This document shows, in pieces, positions 18,465-28,325 of a stretch of 64,000 nucleotides of DNA (positions are counted from its first letter, which is position 1; every line of letters begins with the position of its first letter). The notes beneath the pieces are model-generated. The model saw only the letters and a list, made by a program, of their open reading frames with translations, did no database searches and was not told where the DNA came from. Origin of the DNA: Pantoea piersonii. GTDB lineage: Bacteria > Pseudomonadota > Gammaproteobacteria > Enterobacterales > Enterobacteriaceae. Made by a program: the position numbers and the translations under genes. Location: positions 394,023-458,022 of the forward strand of contig NZ_RARB01000003.1 in assembly GCF_003612015.1 (NCBI RefSeq), in the 5' to 3' direction.

Positions 18465-19439
18465 ATGGGCCAACTGATCGAAGGTGTCTGGCATGACACC
18501 TGGTACGATACCAAATCAACCGGCGGACGCTTCAAGCGCACTGAAGCGGTCTGGCGCAACTGGGTAACAGCGGACGGCAGCGCTGGCCCAACGGGCGAAG
18601 CGGGCTTCAAAGCTGAACGCGATCGCTATCATCTGTATGTTTCTCTCGCCTGCCCCTGGGCGCACCGCACGCTGCTGATGCGTAAGCTGAAAGGGCTGGA
18701 GTCGATGATCGACGTCTCCGTGGTGCATCCTTTGATGCTGGAAAACGGCTGGACATTCGACGACGATTTTCCCGACGCCACCGGCGACAAGCTCTATCAG
18801 AACGAATTTCTCTATCAGCTCTATCTGCATGCCGATCCCCACTACACCGGACGCGTCACCGTGCCGGTTCTGTGGGATAAGCAGCAGGGCACCATTGTCA
18901 GCAACGAATCGGCGGATATTATCCGCATGTTCAACAGCGCTTTTGACGCTGTCGGCGCCCGCGCCGGGGATTACTATCCTCCCGCCCTGCGCGAGAAGAT
19001 AGACGAGCTGAACGGCTGGATTTACGACACGGTTAACAACGGCGTCTACAAATCGGGCTTCGCGACTTCGCAGGCGGCCTATGACGAGTCGGTGACGGCG
19101 CTGTTTCACTCGCTGTCGCGGCTGGAGCAGATTCTGGGCCAGCACCGCTACCTGACCGGCGATCAGCTGACCGAAGCGGATCTGCGCCTCTGGACCACGC
19201 TGGTGCGTTTCGATCCGGTTTACGTCACCCACTTTAAGTGCGACCGTCATCGCATCGGCGACTACCTCAACCTGAGCGGCTTTCTGCGCGATATCTATCA
19301 GATGCCGGGCATCGCCGATACCGTGAATCTGCCCCATATCCGCCATCACTATTACGTCAGCCATAAAACCATCAACCCGAACGGCGTCATTTCGCTGGGT
19401 CCGGCGTTTGACTGGGATGAGCCGCACGGCCGCGGTTAA
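18465..19439 (+). CDS. yqjG: Glutathionyl-hydroquinone reductase
   Basis: 324 residues (E. coli YqjG 328). A xi-class glutathione transferase that reduces glutathionyl-hydroquinones. The thioredoxin-like domain carries the catalytic cysteine in SLACPWAHRTLL (C59 region), and the GSH-binding NESADIIR segment follows; the all-helical C-terminal domain spans about 170-324. Cytosolic. Order yqjF-yqjG is conserved. Confidence 0.95.
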   Translation: MGQLIEGVWHDTWYDTKSTGGRFKRTEAVWRNWVTADGSAGPTGEAGFKAERDRYHLYVSLACPWAHRTLLMRKLKGLESMIDVSVVHPLMLENGWTFDDDFPDATGDKLYQNEFLYQLYLHADPHYTGRVTVPVLWDKQQGTIVSNESADIIRMFNSAFDAVGARAGDYYPPALREKIDELNGWIYDTVNNGVYKSGFATSQAAYDESVTALFHSLSRLEQILGQHRYLTGDQLTEADLRLWTTLVRFDPVYVTHFKCDRHRIGDYLNLSGFLRDIYQMPGIADTVNLPHIRHHYYVSHKTINPNGVISLGPAFDWDEPHGRG

Positions 19440-19568
19440 TCGTTCGCGCCGTCTCCTTGCCGGGACGGCGTGCGTCTGAACTGTTATAAAAATTCTGCGC
19501 GGTTCTGTGTCTCCTCCGGCTCACTGTTATCTGTTCTACTGAGCAGAAAAGTGACGGTGAGGTGAACA

Positions 19569-20051
19569 ATGGACGCCATTAAACAAATCTTAATCGATGA
19601 GATCGCTACGCTTAATCGTGAGGAACGCCGCGACAACCGCCCGCGTTTTAGCTTCTCTTTTCTGAAAACCCATCCCGGGCTTTGGGCAGTCATGTATCTC
19701 TGCTACGCCCTGTGCGTGGCGCTGATTTTTTCTACCGAAATGCTGGGCTGGCCCGCCTTCTGGTTCGCTACCATTTTCGTACTGGTCATGAGCTTTCTGA
19801 TGCTGCTGGATATCAACCCGAAATACCGCTTCGAGGATATCGACGCGCTGGATCTGCGCGTCTGTTATAACGGCGAGTGGTACTACGTGCAGCCGGTTTC
19901 TGAAGGCGGCGTGAAGAAGATTTTGAATCTGCCGGATGCGCCGGAGCAGGTGAAAAGCGGCATTCATCGTCTGCTACAGCAGAAAGGCGAAGTCGATTTC
20001 TATGACATCTACTATCTGACCTGGGGCCACCAGCAGGCAGCGCAGGTTTAA
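19569..20051 (+). CDS. ylaC: YlaC-family inner-membrane protein
   Basis: 160 residues. The pattern LNREERRDNRPRFS, a pair of hydrophobic segments (about 37-57 and 60-78), then INPKYRFEDIDALDLRVCYNGEWY matches E. coli YlaC. Function unknown. In E. coli ylaC lies elsewhere (near hha/tomB), so the context is different here. The TAA overlaps the stop of the convergent MocR-type gene by two bases. Confidence 0.85.
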   Translation: MDAIKQILIDEIATLNREERRDNRPRFSFSFLKTHPGLWAVMYLCYALCVALIFSTEMLGWPAFWFATIFVLVMSFLMLLDINPKYRFEDIDALDLRVCYNGEWYYVQPVSEGGVKKILNLPDAPEQVKSGIHRLLQQKGEVDFYDIYYLTWGHQQAAQV

Positions 20052-21451
20052 ATCTTACGCTGTTCGGCAATCAGCCTTCCCAGCGTCTCGACCGCCGCTT
20101 CGGCGCGTGTATCCCACGGCCAGGCGGCGTTAATGCGAAAACAGTGGGTAAACTCCTCGCCCGCTGAAAACAGCCGCCCCGGCGCGATGCTGATCCCCTG
20201 CTGTAACGCCTGCTGATAAAGCTGTGTCGTGTCATAGCCGCGCGGCAGCGTTACCCACAAAAAGAAGCCGCCCGGCGAATCGCTCACGCTGGCGCCGTCC
20301 GGCAGCACGCGGCGCAGCGCCTGACGCACCCACTCTTTACGCCGCGCCAGCGTCTGCCGCAGTTTTTTCAGATGGCTATCGTAGCGGCGCGTGGCGAGAA
20401 AATCCGCCAGCGCCAGCTGCATCGGCGCGCTGGTAGAGAGCGTGCTCATCAGCTGCAGGCGCTGGATGCGCTGCGCGTGCTGTCCCGCCGCGACCCAGCC
20501 GACGCGGAACCCGGCGACCAGACATTTGGAAAAGGAGCCGCAGTGCAGCACGTCGCCGCCGCGATCCCAGTATTTCGCCGGATGCGGCGGTTCATCGCCT
20601 GTCCAGAGTTCAGCGTAAACATCATCTTCTATCAGCGGCACCTGATAGCGCGCCAGCAGCGCTACCAGCTGCGCTTTGCGCGCGGGCGAAAGGGTAACGC
20701 CAAGCGGATTTTGCAGCGTAGTCATCAGCCAGCACGCTTTCACCGGCCAGCGCTGCAGCGTCTCTTCCAGCTGCTGCATATCAATGCCCTGCTGCGCGTC
20801 GCTCGGCACCGCGAGCGCTTTCAGCTTCAGCCGCTCGATCGCCTGCAGCGCGCCATAAAAGGTCGGCTGCTCGATAACCACATAATCGCCTGGTTCGGTA
20901 AGCGCCTGCAGGCTGAGATTGAGCGCTTCCAGCGCACCGTTGGTAATCACGATTTCATCTGGCGACAGCGTAATGCCCTGCCGCGCATAGCGCTGCGCCA
21001 GCATCTGCCGCAGCGCCGCATTGCCGGGTGGAAGATTATTGAGCGCGTCGAGCGGCGTCAGCTGATGTGAGACATTGGTCAGTGAGCGCATCAGCTGACG
21101 CTGAGGAAAGAGTTCGGGGTCGGGGAAGGCGGAGCCAAAAGGTACAATGCCCGGATCGCGGATCGCCTGCAGCACGTCGAAGACAAAATCGTTAATATCG
21201 ACCTGCTCGCTGAGCGCCACCTGCGCTGGCGCGGTTTGCAGCGCGCGCGGCGCGACGTAGTAACCGGACTGCGGACGCGAGACAATCCAGCCCTGGCTTT
21301 CCAGCACCTCGTAGGCGTGCATCACCGTCATCAGGCTTAGCCCGTGCTGCGCCACCTGCTGACGAAGCGACGGCAGCTTCGTGCCTGGCAGCCAGATACC
21401 CGCCTCGATCTGCTGCTGAATCTCATCCGTCAGTTGCTGGTATTTCGCCAC
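20048..21451 (-). CDS. MocR/PdxR-type regulator (GntR winged helix fused to PLP aminotransferase fold)
   Basis: 467 residues. A GntR-type DNA-binding domain (about 1-72, with LPSLRQQVAQHGLSLMTVMHAYEVLESQGW) is followed by a fold-type I aminotransferase domain. PLP-site residues are visible: NPLGVTLS, EDDVYAEL and the lysine of GSFSKCLVAGFRVGW. The closest named relative is YjiR. Such proteins usually sense PLP or an amine and regulate a nearby gene, but the neighbours (convergent ylaC, upstream rnpB) give no clear target. Confidence 0.88.
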   Translation of the reverse strand: MAKYQQLTDEIQQQIEAGIWLPGTKLPSLRQQVAQHGLSLMTVMHAYEVLESQGWIVSRPQSGYYVAPRALQTAPAQVALSEQVDINDFVFDVLQAIRDPGIVPFGSAFPDPELFPQRQLMRSLTNVSHQLTPLDALNNLPPGNAALRQMLAQRYARQGITLSPDEIVITNGALEALNLSLQALTEPGDYVVIEQPTFYGALQAIERLKLKALAVPSDAQQGIDMQQLEETLQRWPVKACWLMTTLQNPLGVTLSPARKAQLVALLARYQVPLIEDDVYAELWTGDEPPHPAKYWDRGGDVLHCGSFSKCLVAGFRVGWVAAGQHAQRIQRLQLMSTLSTSAPMQLALADFLATRRYDSHLKKLRQTLARRKEWVRQALRRVLPDGASVSDSPGGFFLWVTLPRGYDTTQLYQQALQQGISIAPGRLFSAGEEFTHCFRINAAWPWDTRAEAAVETLGRLIAEQRKI

Positions 21452-21568
21452 GGGCTGCTCCTTTCGTTGCCGCCGCGCAGTTTAGCATGGCAAGGTCCTG
21501 AGGCAACGGGGAAGCCCCAAACGCAGCGAGCGTGGCGCAAACGCGGGCGGCAGCTTGCTCCAGAAAGC

Positions 21569-21593
21569 AAAAACCCCGCTTGCGCGGGGTTTT
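21569..21593 (-). terminator. Terminator of rnpB
   Basis: On the minus strand GAAAACCCCGC, loop, GCGGGGTTTTT: the arms CCCCGC/GCGGGG lie at 21574-21589 and the T-run at 21569-21573. It is located directly after the 3' end of RNase P RNA. Confidence 0.88.
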
Positions 21594-21603
21594 CACCTGA
21601 AAA

Positions 21604-21980
<377 letters not shown>

Positions 21981-21988
21981 GGCGCCGG

Positions 21989-22017
21989 ATGATAGGGCAT
22001 TCGCCCGCAATTGTCAC
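21989..22017 (-). promoter_or_regulatory. rnpB promoter overlapping the rsmI stop codon
   Basis: On the minus strand GTGACA (22012-22017), a 17-base spacer and TATCAT (21989-21994), then nine bases before the RNA's 5' end. The -35 hexamer includes the rsmI TGA (22014-22016). This near-ideal spacing supports independent transcription of rnpB. Confidence 0.75.
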
Positions 22018-22877
22018 GTCTCTTGCTGATCAAGAGCAAAGCGATAGAGCGCATTTTTCTTCACGCCGTGGATTTCCGCGGTCAGCGCCGCCGCCTTTTT
22101 CAGCGGCAGCTCTTTCTGCAGCAGCGCCAGCGTGCGTAGCGCTTCGGCGGGCAGCGCCTCTTCGTCCGGCTTATGCCCTTCGACGACCAGCACCATCTCC
22201 CCTTTGCGACGATTCTCATCTTCTTTGACCCAGGCAAGCAGCTCGCCCACCGGCGCGCCATGAATCGACTCCCAGGTCTTGCTCAGCTCGCGCGCCAGCA
22301 CCACATAGCGCCCGGGGCCCAGCTCGTTCGCCATATCCTGCAGGCTGTCGAGCAGACGATGAGTAGACTCGTAGAAAATAAGGGTGCGCGGCTCCTGCGC
22401 CAGCGCGCGCAGCGTGTCGCAGCGCGCCTTGGTTTTGGCGGGCAGAAACCCTTCGTAACAGAAACGATCGGACGGTAACCCGGCGGCGCTTAATGCTGTG
22501 ACGGCGGCGCAGGCGCCTGGCAGCGGCACCACGCGAATGCCCGCCTCGCGGCAGCGGCGTACCAGATGGTAACCCGGATCGTTAATCAGCGGCGTCCCGG
22601 CATCCGAGACCAGCGCGATGCTCTGCCCTTCCTGCAGCTTCGCCAGCAGCAGTTCGGCCTTCTGCTGTTCATTGTGGTCGTGAAGTGCGAAGAGCCGCGC
22701 AGCGATGGCGAAATGTTGTAGCAACAGTCCGGTATGACGTGTATCTTCCGCTGCGACCAGATCGACGCCCGAAAGCACCGTCAGCGCCCGCTGGGTGATA
22801 TCACCCAAATTACCAATCGGGGTTGGAACGATGTAGAGCGTGCTGGCAGAAATCTCTGCCCGATCGAGTTGTTTCAT
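22014..22877 (-). CDS. rsmI: 16S rRNA 2'-O-ribose C1402 methyltransferase
   Basis: 287 residues (E. coli 286). A tetrapyrrole-methylase-fold enzyme that 2'-O-methylates C1402 in the decoding centre. The N-terminal [21 protein letters not shown] and the glycine-rich [12 protein letters not shown] are the family signature for SAM binding. Divergent from lpoA with 62 bases between the starts, as in E. coli. Confidence 0.96.
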   Translation of the reverse strand: MKQLDRAEISASTLYIVPTPIGNLGDITQRALTVLSGVDLVAAEDTRHTGLLLQHFAIAARLFALHDHNEQQKAELLLAKLQEGQSIALVSDAGTPLINDPGYHLVRRCREAGIRVVPLPGACAAVTALSAAGLPSDRFCYEGFLPAKTKARCDTLRALAQEPRTLIFYESTHRLLDSLQDMANELGPGRYVVLARELSKTWESIHGAPVGELLAWVKEDENRRKGEMVLVVEGHKPDEEALPAEALRTLALLQKELPLKKAAALTAEIHGVKKNALYRFALDQQET

Positions 22878-22939
22878 TGTTTCATCCGAATTGCCGATTT
22901 AATATTGAGCATCTTGAAAAAAACATCACTGGATACAGT

Positions 22940-24961
22940 ATGCTTCCTTCAAAAGTCGTTCGTCATAAAGCAGGACGCTTTGTGCCTGTCCTTCTTGCTG
23001 GGCTGATTTTAGCCGCCTGTAGCGGTCAGGGGCCGCAAACCTCAAACGTTAATATTCAGGGACCCGTGACCGGCGGGTCTGATTACTATCTGCAGCAAGT
23101 GCAGCAAAGCAGCGATGATAGCAGGACAGACTGGCAATTACTTGCCATCCGTGCCCTGATGAAAGAAGGAAAGTATCCACAGGCTGGCCAGCAGCTTAAC
23201 CAGCTGCCGAGCCGCCTCAGCGACACGCAACAGCAGGAACTGCTGCTGCTTAAATCGCAGTTCCTGTTTAGCCAGCAGAACGTGCCGGGTGCGACGCAGC
23301 TGTTGAATCAGGTGAAAGTCGACGACCTGTCGAAAGAGCAGCAGGCGCGCTACTACGGGCTGCAGATCGCCGCCGCGCAGGGTAAAACCTCGCTGGCGCT
23401 GCTGCGCGCCTATATTGCGCAGGAGCCGCTGCTGACCGGCGACGATCATCAGAAAAATATCGATGCCACCTGGCAGGCGCTGACGCAGATGACGCCGCAG
23501 GAAGCCAGCAGCCTGGTGATCAACGCCAGTGAAAATACCCTGCAGGGCTGGCTGGATCTGCTTAACGTCTGGCGCGCCAACGCGCAGGACGGCGAGATGC
23601 TGAAGTCCGCACTTAAAGACTGGCAGACGCGTTATCCGCAAAACCCGGCGGCTAAAACCTTGCCGACGCCGTTAAGCCAGGCGCAGAACTTTACCAAAGC
23701 GTCAACCAGCACCATCGCGCTGCTGCTGCCGCTGAACGGTCAGGCGCAGGTCTTCGCCAGCGCGATTGAGAAAGGTTTCAACGATGCGAAAAACGGCGCC
23801 CTGAACGCTGCGCCGCAGCCGACCGCGCCGACCGCAGCAACAGGCGCGCAGCCTGCGCCAACCGGCGCAGCTAACGCGGTGGTCAGCCCGGCAGCCGCCT
23901 CGATCACGCCAGCCGAGTCCCCGCAGCCCGCCGCGCAGCAGCAGCAGCAGCAGCAGCAGCAGCCAGCCAGCGCTCCCTCCAGCAGCGCGCAGGTCAAGGT
24001 GTATGACACCAGCAGCCAGCCGATTCAGCAGGTGATGCAGCAGGCGCAGCAGGACGGCGCCACCCTCGTGGTCGGTCCGCTGCTGAAAAACAACGTTGAA
24101 GCGGTCGCTAACAGCCAGACGCCGCTCAACGTTCTGGCGCTTAACGCGCCGGAGCAGATCCAGAACCATCCGAATGTTTGCTACTTTGCGCTTTCTCCTG
24201 AAGACGAAGCGCGCGATGCCGCGCACCATATGTGGGATCAGGGCAAACGCCAGCCGCTATTGCTGGTGCCGCGCAGCAGCTTCGGCGATCGCGTGGTTAA
24301 TGCGTTTGCGCAGGAGTGGCAGAAACTGGGCGGCGGTGCGCCGCTGCAACAGCGCTTCGGCTCGACTGCTGAGCTGAAACAGGGCATCAACAGCGGCGCA
24401 GGCATTACGCTGAGCGGCACACCGGTTACTACGCAGCCGGCTGAACCGCAGGGCGTTGCCATCGCCGGGCTGAACATTCCCTCGCCGCAGCAGAGCGCGC
24501 CGCCAGCGGCGAGCAGCGGCGGCAACGTCGATTCGGTCTATATCGTTTCGACGCAGGATGAGCTGCAGCTGATCAAGCCGATGATCGCCATGCGCACCGG
24601 CAGCCGTAGCGCAGCGTCGCTCTACGCCAGCTCGCGCAGCTATCAGGCTGGCGCAGGCCCCGATTTCCGCCTGGAGATGGAAGGACTGCAGTTCAGCGAT
24701 ATTCCGCTGCTTTCAGGTCGTAATCCGGCGCTGATGCAGCGGGCAGCGCAGTCGTTCAACAACGACTATTCGCTGGTTCGCCTTTATGCAATGGGCATTG
24801 ACGCCTGGACGCTGGCGAACAGTTTTAATCAGATGCGCCAGATGCCGGGCTTCACCATTGACGGCAATACCGGCAAGCTGAGCGCGAATCAGGATTGCGT
24901 GATCAACAGGGCGTTGTCATGGAGCCAGTACCGTCAGGGCGCGATCGTTCCCGCCTCCTGA
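22940..24961 (+). CDS. lpoA: Outer-membrane lipoprotein activator of PBP1a
   Basis: 673 residues from the ATG at 22940; the longer open frame to 22823 runs over the rsmI start and is not family-like. A lipoprotein signal ends LILAAC with lipidated C27. The N-terminal TPR-like domain (about 30-255) and C-terminal LppC/periplasmic-binding-like domain (about 380-660) flank a disordered Ala/Pro/Gln linker containing nine consecutive Gln. LpoA crosses the periplasm and stimulates the transpeptidase of PBP1a. The gene end overlaps yraN. Confidence 0.95.
   Translation: MLPSKVVRHKAGRFVPVLLAGLILAACSGQGPQTSNVNIQGPVTGGSDYYLQQVQQSSDDSRTDWQLLAIRALMKEGKYPQAGQQLNQLPSRLSDTQQQELLLLKSQFLFSQQNVPGATQLLNQVKVDDLSKEQQARYYGLQIAAAQGKTSLALLRAYIAQEPLLTGDDHQKNIDATWQALTQMTPQEASSLVINASENTLQGWLDLLNVWRANAQDGEMLKSALKDWQTRYPQNPAAKTLPTPLSQAQNFTKASTSTIALLLPLNGQAQVFASAIEKGFNDAKNGALNAAPQPTAPTAATGAQPAPTGAANAVVSPAAASITPAESPQPAAQQQQQQQQQPASAPSSSAQVKVYDTSSQPIQQVMQQAQQDGATLVVGPLLKNNVEAVANSQTPLNVLALNAPEQIQNHPNVCYFALSPEDEARDAAHHMWDQGKRQPLLLVPRSSFGDRVVNAFAQEWQKLGGGAPLQQRFGSTAELKQGINSGAGITLSGTPVTTQPAEPQGVAIAGLNIPSPQQSAPPAASSGGNVDSVYIVSTQDELQLIKPMIAMRTGSRSAASLYASSRSYQAGAGPDFRLEMEGLQFSDIPLLSGRNPALMQRAAQSFNNDYSLVRLYAMGIDAWTLANSFNQMRQMPGFTIDGNTGKLSANQDCVINRALSWSQYRQGAIVPAS
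23936..23962 (+). repeat. (CAG)9 trinucleotide repeat inside lpoA
   Basis: Nine uninterrupted CAG units encode the poly-Gln stretch in the linker between the two LpoA domains. Slippage by whole units would change linker length without a frameshift. Confidence 0.95.
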
Positions 24962-25314
24962 CCTCGCGGCGCCTTGGCGCTGAACAGGAACAGCGCGCCC
25001 GGCGCTATTTAGAGCGCGCCGGGTTGCGCTGGATCGCCAGCAACGTGACTTATCGCGGCGGCGAGCTGGATCTCATCATGCGCGACGGCGCATGCTGGGT
25101 GTTTGTGGAGGTGCGCTACCGGCGCGATGCGCGCTACGGCGGCGCGCTGGCCAGCGTCACCCGCCTCAAGCGGCAAAAACTGTTGCGCGCCGCCGCCCTT
25201 TGGCTGTCGCAGCGCGGCGGCAGTTTTGATACGGTGGATTGCCGTTTCGACATCATCGCCATTACCGGTACGGCGCTGGAGTGGCTGCCCAATGCCTTTA
25301 ATGCAGACGTATAG
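24919..25314 (+). CDS. yraN: UPF0102 protein YraN (nuclease-fold)
   Basis: 131 residues, the same as E. coli, from ATG 24919; an upstream in-frame GTG at 24895 is less likely. It begins 43 bases inside lpoA. UPF0102 proteins have a PD-(D/E)XK-like fold: [11 protein letters not shown] and VFVEVRYR supply the expected Glu/Asp and Glu-x-Arg positions, and DTVDCRFD is also conserved. Function unknown, suspected in DNA processing or uptake. Confidence 0.92.
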   Translation: MEPVPSGRDRSRLLTSRRLGAEQEQRARRYLERAGLRWIASNVTYRGGELDLIMRDGACWVFVEVRYRRDARYGGALASVTRLKRQKLLRAAALWLSQRGGSFDTVDCRFDIIAITGTALEWLPNAFNADV

Positions 25315-25328
25315 AACCAGGTGGTCGT

Positions 25329-25916
25329 GTGCAGGACAGAATTAAAGCGTGTTTTACTGAAAGTATCCAAACCCAGATTGCCGCCGCGGAAGCGCTGCCG
25401 GATGCCATTTCCCGCGCCGCGATGACGCTGGTGCAGTCCCTGCTTAACGGCAATAAAATTCTCAGCTGCGGCAATGGCGCATCGGCCGCCAACGCGCAGC
25501 ATTTCGCCGCCAGCATGATTAACCGCTTCGAGACTGAGCGTCCCAGCCTGCCTGCGCTGGCGCTCAGCGCGGATAACGTGATGCTGACGGCGATCGGCAA
25601 CGATCGTCAACACGATGAAATTTACGCCAAACAGGTGCGCGCGCTGGGTCAGACCGGCGACGTCCTGCTGGCGATCTCCACCCGCGGCAACACGCGAGAT
25701 ATCGTCAAAGCGGTAGAAGCCGCGGTTACCCGTGATATGACCATCGTTGCGCTCACCGGCTATGACGGCGGCGAGCTGGCGGGCCTGCTGGGTCCGCACG
25801 ACGTGGAAATTCGCATCCCGTCGCACCGTAGCGCCCGCATCCATGAGATGCATATGCTGACGCTGAACTGTCTGTGCGACCTGATTGATAACACCCTGTT
25901 TCCACACCAGGAATGA
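25329..25916 (+). CDS. diaA: DnaA initiator-associating protein DiaA
   Basis: 195 residues from a GTG at 25329. SIS-domain (phosphosugar isomerase fold) protein with [20 protein letters not shown] and the STRGNT phosphosugar loop. In E. coli a tetramer binds DnaA and promotes orderly assembly at oriC. It is close to GmhA; synteny (yraN-diaA-dolP) decides for DiaA. dolP follows 14 bases later. Confidence 0.94.
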   Translation: MQDRIKACFTESIQTQIAAAEALPDAISRAAMTLVQSLLNGNKILSCGNGASAANAQHFAASMINRFETERPSLPALALSADNVMLTAIGNDRQHDEIYAKQVRALGQTGDVLLAISTRGNTRDIVKAVEAAVTRDMTIVALTGYDGGELAGLLGPHDVEIRIPSHRSARIHEMHMLTLNCLCDLIDNTLFPHQE

Positions 25917-25930
25917 CTGAAGGAGCAAAC

Positions 25931-26503
25931 ATGAAAGCATTGAATGCTGTCGCCATCCTGTTAACCGCCATGCTGTTGCAGGGCTGCGTCGCCGTTGTCG
26001 CCGGCGGCGCGGCCGTCGCCACCAAAACCGCCACCGATCCGCGCACCGTAGGCACCCAGGTAGACGACGGCACGCTGGAGCTGCGCGTCAGCAACGCGCT
26101 GGCAAAAGATCAGCAGATTAAAACCGACGCGCGCATCATCGCCACCGCCTATCAGGGCAAAGTGCTGCTGACCGGCCAGGCACCGTCGCAGGATATCGCC
26201 AGCCGCGCTAAGCAGATCGCCATGGGCGTAGATGGCGCGACCGAGGTCTATAACGAAATTCGCATCGGCCAGAAAGTGAGCCTGGGCACTTCGTCGTCCG
26301 ATACCTGGATCACCACCAAAATCCGCTCGCAGCTGCTGGGCAGCGATCAGGTGAAATCGTCGAACGTGAAGGTGACGACCGAGAACGGCGAAGTGTTCCT
26401 GTTAGGTCTGGTGACGCAGGAAGAGGCGAAAGCAGCGGCGGATATCGCCAGCCGGGTCAGCGGCGTGAAGCACGTCACTACCGCATTCACCATGCTGAAG
26501 TAA
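25931..26503 (+). CDS. dolP: Outer-membrane lipoprotein DolP with two BON domains
   Basis: 190 residues from ATG 25931, with AAGGAGC at 25919. Lipoprotein signal ending LLQGC, then BON1 (about 45-113) and BON2 (about 120-188), ending VKHVTTAFTMLK. DolP (formerly YraP) binds anionic phospholipid at the outer membrane and division site and supports envelope integrity and BAM. A sigma-E target in E. coli; that promoter was not identified here. Confidence 0.95.
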   Translation: MKALNAVAILLTAMLLQGCVAVVAGGAAVATKTATDPRTVGTQVDDGTLELRVSNALAKDQQIKTDARIIATAYQGKVLLTGQAPSQDIASRAKQIAMGVDGATEVYNEIRIGQKVSLGTSSSDTWITTKIRSQLLGSDQVKSSNVKVTTENGEVFLLGLVTQEEAKAAADIASRVSGVKHVTTAFTMLK

Positions 26504-26519
26504 CAGGCAAAGAAACGGA

Positions 26520-26547
26520 ACGGGCGGCCTGAGCCGCCCGTTTTTTT
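26520..26547 (+). terminator. Terminator after dolP
   Basis: ACGGGCGGC / GCCGCCCGT with loop CTGA, followed by seven Ts (26541-26547). The last two Ts are part of the convergent yhaK stop codon (26546-26548), so the two gene ends are packed together. Confidence 0.9.
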
Positions 26548-27250
26548 ATACCGGTATATCAATCACCAGCGCCCGCGTCGCGGTTTTCGCCCGCAGCCGG
26601 ATCTGCTGCTCCTCCTGCAAAAACGCCCCGTCGCCGCAGCCCAGCTTCTCCTGCCGCTCGCCTGAAGTTGCCGCCTCCAGCGAACCGTGAATCGACTGCA
26701 GATAGGCACGTGGCCCGCGCAGCGTCAGCGACTGCTCTTCGCCTGGCGCCAGCAGCAGCTGGTGAACCCACACCTGCTGACGCAGTTGCAGGCTGTTGCC
26801 CGCGCCGTCCGGCGAGGCGATCAGCTGCAGCTTGCCGCGCTCCGACAGCGCAATCTTCTGCAAGGTCGGGTTTTCACGCTCGGGACAGGCAGCCAGCCAG
26901 AGCTGCATACGCGTCAGCGGCTGGTCCTTGCGCAGGTTGATTTCGCTGTAGCTGACGCCCTGCTGCGTGGCGAGCAACAGCGCTTCGCCCTCGCGCGCGA
27001 CGATATGATTGCCTTCGCTGTCGCGGTACTCCGCCTCGCCCTGCAGCACGATATTCAGCACGTCGACCTGCGGATAGGTGCGCGGCTGAAAGGCGGCCCC
27101 TGGCGCCAGCACTTCCTGATTCAGCACCCGTAGCGAGGCATAGCCCATGAGTTTGGGATCGAAATAGTGACCAAAAGAGAAACTGTAGCGTGCCTGCAAC
27201 CAGCCGAAATCGGCCTGACCGCACGCGGACGCGCTGCGCGTCGTTATCAT
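26546..27250 (-). CDS. yhaK: Pirin-family bicupin YhaK
   Basis: 234 residues (E. coli YhaK 233). Pirin-like bicupin: FGHYFDPKLMGYASLRVLNQEVLAPGAAFQPRTYPQVDVLNIVLQGEAEYRDS is the N-terminal cupin and the C-terminal cupin runs from about residue 150. E. coli YhaK lacks the usual pirin metal histidines and is proposed to be a redox sensor. Divergent from its usual neighbour yhaJ, with 130 bases between starts. Confidence 0.93.
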   Translation of the reverse strand: MITTRSASACGQADFGWLQARYSFSFGHYFDPKLMGYASLRVLNQEVLAPGAAFQPRTYPQVDVLNIVLQGEAEYRDSEGNHIVAREGEALLLATQQGVSYSEINLRKDQPLTRMQLWLAACPERENPTLQKIALSERGKLQLIASPDGAGNSLQLRQQVWVHQLLLAPGEEQSLTLRGPRAYLQSIHGSLEAATSGERQEKLGCGDGAFLQEEQQIRLRAKTATRALVIDIPV

Positions 27251-27380
27251 AATTTACCTCCAGCTCGCTGCGGCAGAGAGCGGCCGCAGACCTGATACCC
27301 ATTATGGTAAAAGGCTGGACGCCGTATTGTTAGCCAGTTAATCTGCCGTGCATATTCAAATTTCCTGAAAGAGAGTTCGG

Positions 27381-28280
27381 ATGGCTAAAGAGCGTGCCTT
27401 AACCCTGGAAGCGTTGCGCGTGATGGATGCGATCGATCGTCGCGGCAGTTTTGCGGCGGCCGCGGATGAACTGGGGCGTGTGCCATCGGCGCTCAGCTAC
27501 ACCATGCAAAAGCTGGAAGAGGAGCTGGACGTGGTGCTGTTCGACCGCTCCGGCCACCGGACGAAATTCACCAACGTCGGGCGCATGCTGCTGGAGCGTG
27601 GACGCGTGCTGCTGGAGGCGGCGGACAAGCTCACCACCGACGCCGAAGCGCTGGCGCGCGGCTGGGAAACGCATCTGACTATCGTTACCGAGGCGCTGGT
27701 GCCGACCGACGCGCTCTTTCCGCTGGTGGAGAAGCTGTCGGAAAAAGCCAATACCCAGATTTCGCTGGTGACTGAGGTGCTGGCGGGCGCGTGGGAACGG
27801 CTGGAGCAGGGTCGCGCGGATATCGTTATCGCACCCGATATGCACTTCCGCGCCTCGACCGAAATCAATACGCGTAAGCTCTACACCATGATGAGCGTCT
27901 ATGTCGCCAGCGCCGACCACCCTATTCATAACGAGCCGGAACCGCAGTCGGAAGTGACGCGCGTGAAGTATCGCGGCATCGCGGTAGCCGATACGGCGCG
28001 CGAGCGCCCGGTTCTGACAGTGCAGCTGCTGGATAAACAGCAGCGCCTGACGGTGAGCAGCATGGACGACAAACGCCGCGCGCTACTGGCGGGCCTTGGC
28101 GTCGCCACTATGCCCTATTCGCTGGTGGAGAAAGATATCGCGGAAGGTCGGCTGCGCGTCGTCAGCCCGGAATATACCCGCGAAGTGGATATTATTATGG
28201 CGTGGCGACGCGACAGCATGGGCGAAGCCAAAGCCTGGTGCCTGCGCGAGATCCCGCGTCTGCTGGCGAAAAAAAGCTAA
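27381..28280 (+). CDS. yhaJ: LysR-type regulator YhaJ
   Basis: 299 residues. An N-terminal LTTR winged helix (about 6-65, MDAIDRRGSFAAAADELGRVPSALSYTMQKLEEEL) and a periplasmic-binding-like effector domain (about 92-295). In E. coli YhaJ controls yqjF in response to aromatic compounds and, in pathogens, virulence genes. It is divergent from yhaK, its expected co-regulated target. Downstream is the unrelated amino-sugar-acid cassette, convergent with it. Confidence 0.93.
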   Translation: MAKERALTLEALRVMDAIDRRGSFAAAADELGRVPSALSYTMQKLEEELDVVLFDRSGHRTKFTNVGRMLLERGRVLLEAADKLTTDAEALARGWETHLTIVTEALVPTDALFPLVEKLSEKANTQISLVTEVLAGAWERLEQGRADIVIAPDMHFRASTEINTRKLYTMMSVYVASADHPIHNEPEPQSEVTRVKYRGIAVADTARERPVLTVQLLDKQQRLTVSSMDDKRRALLAGLGVATMPYSLVEKDIAEGRLRVVSPEYTREVDIIMAWRRDSMGEAKAWCLREIPRLLAKKS

Positions 28281-28325
28281 ACGCGTTCCTGCTCCAGTCG
28301 GCCCTCAGCAGGCTGGAGCCTTATC

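Noticed and set aside
23936-23962. Short tandem repeat considered as a CRISPR or recoding signal
   Set aside because: Pure in-frame CAG codons within a conserved gene; no spacer structure.
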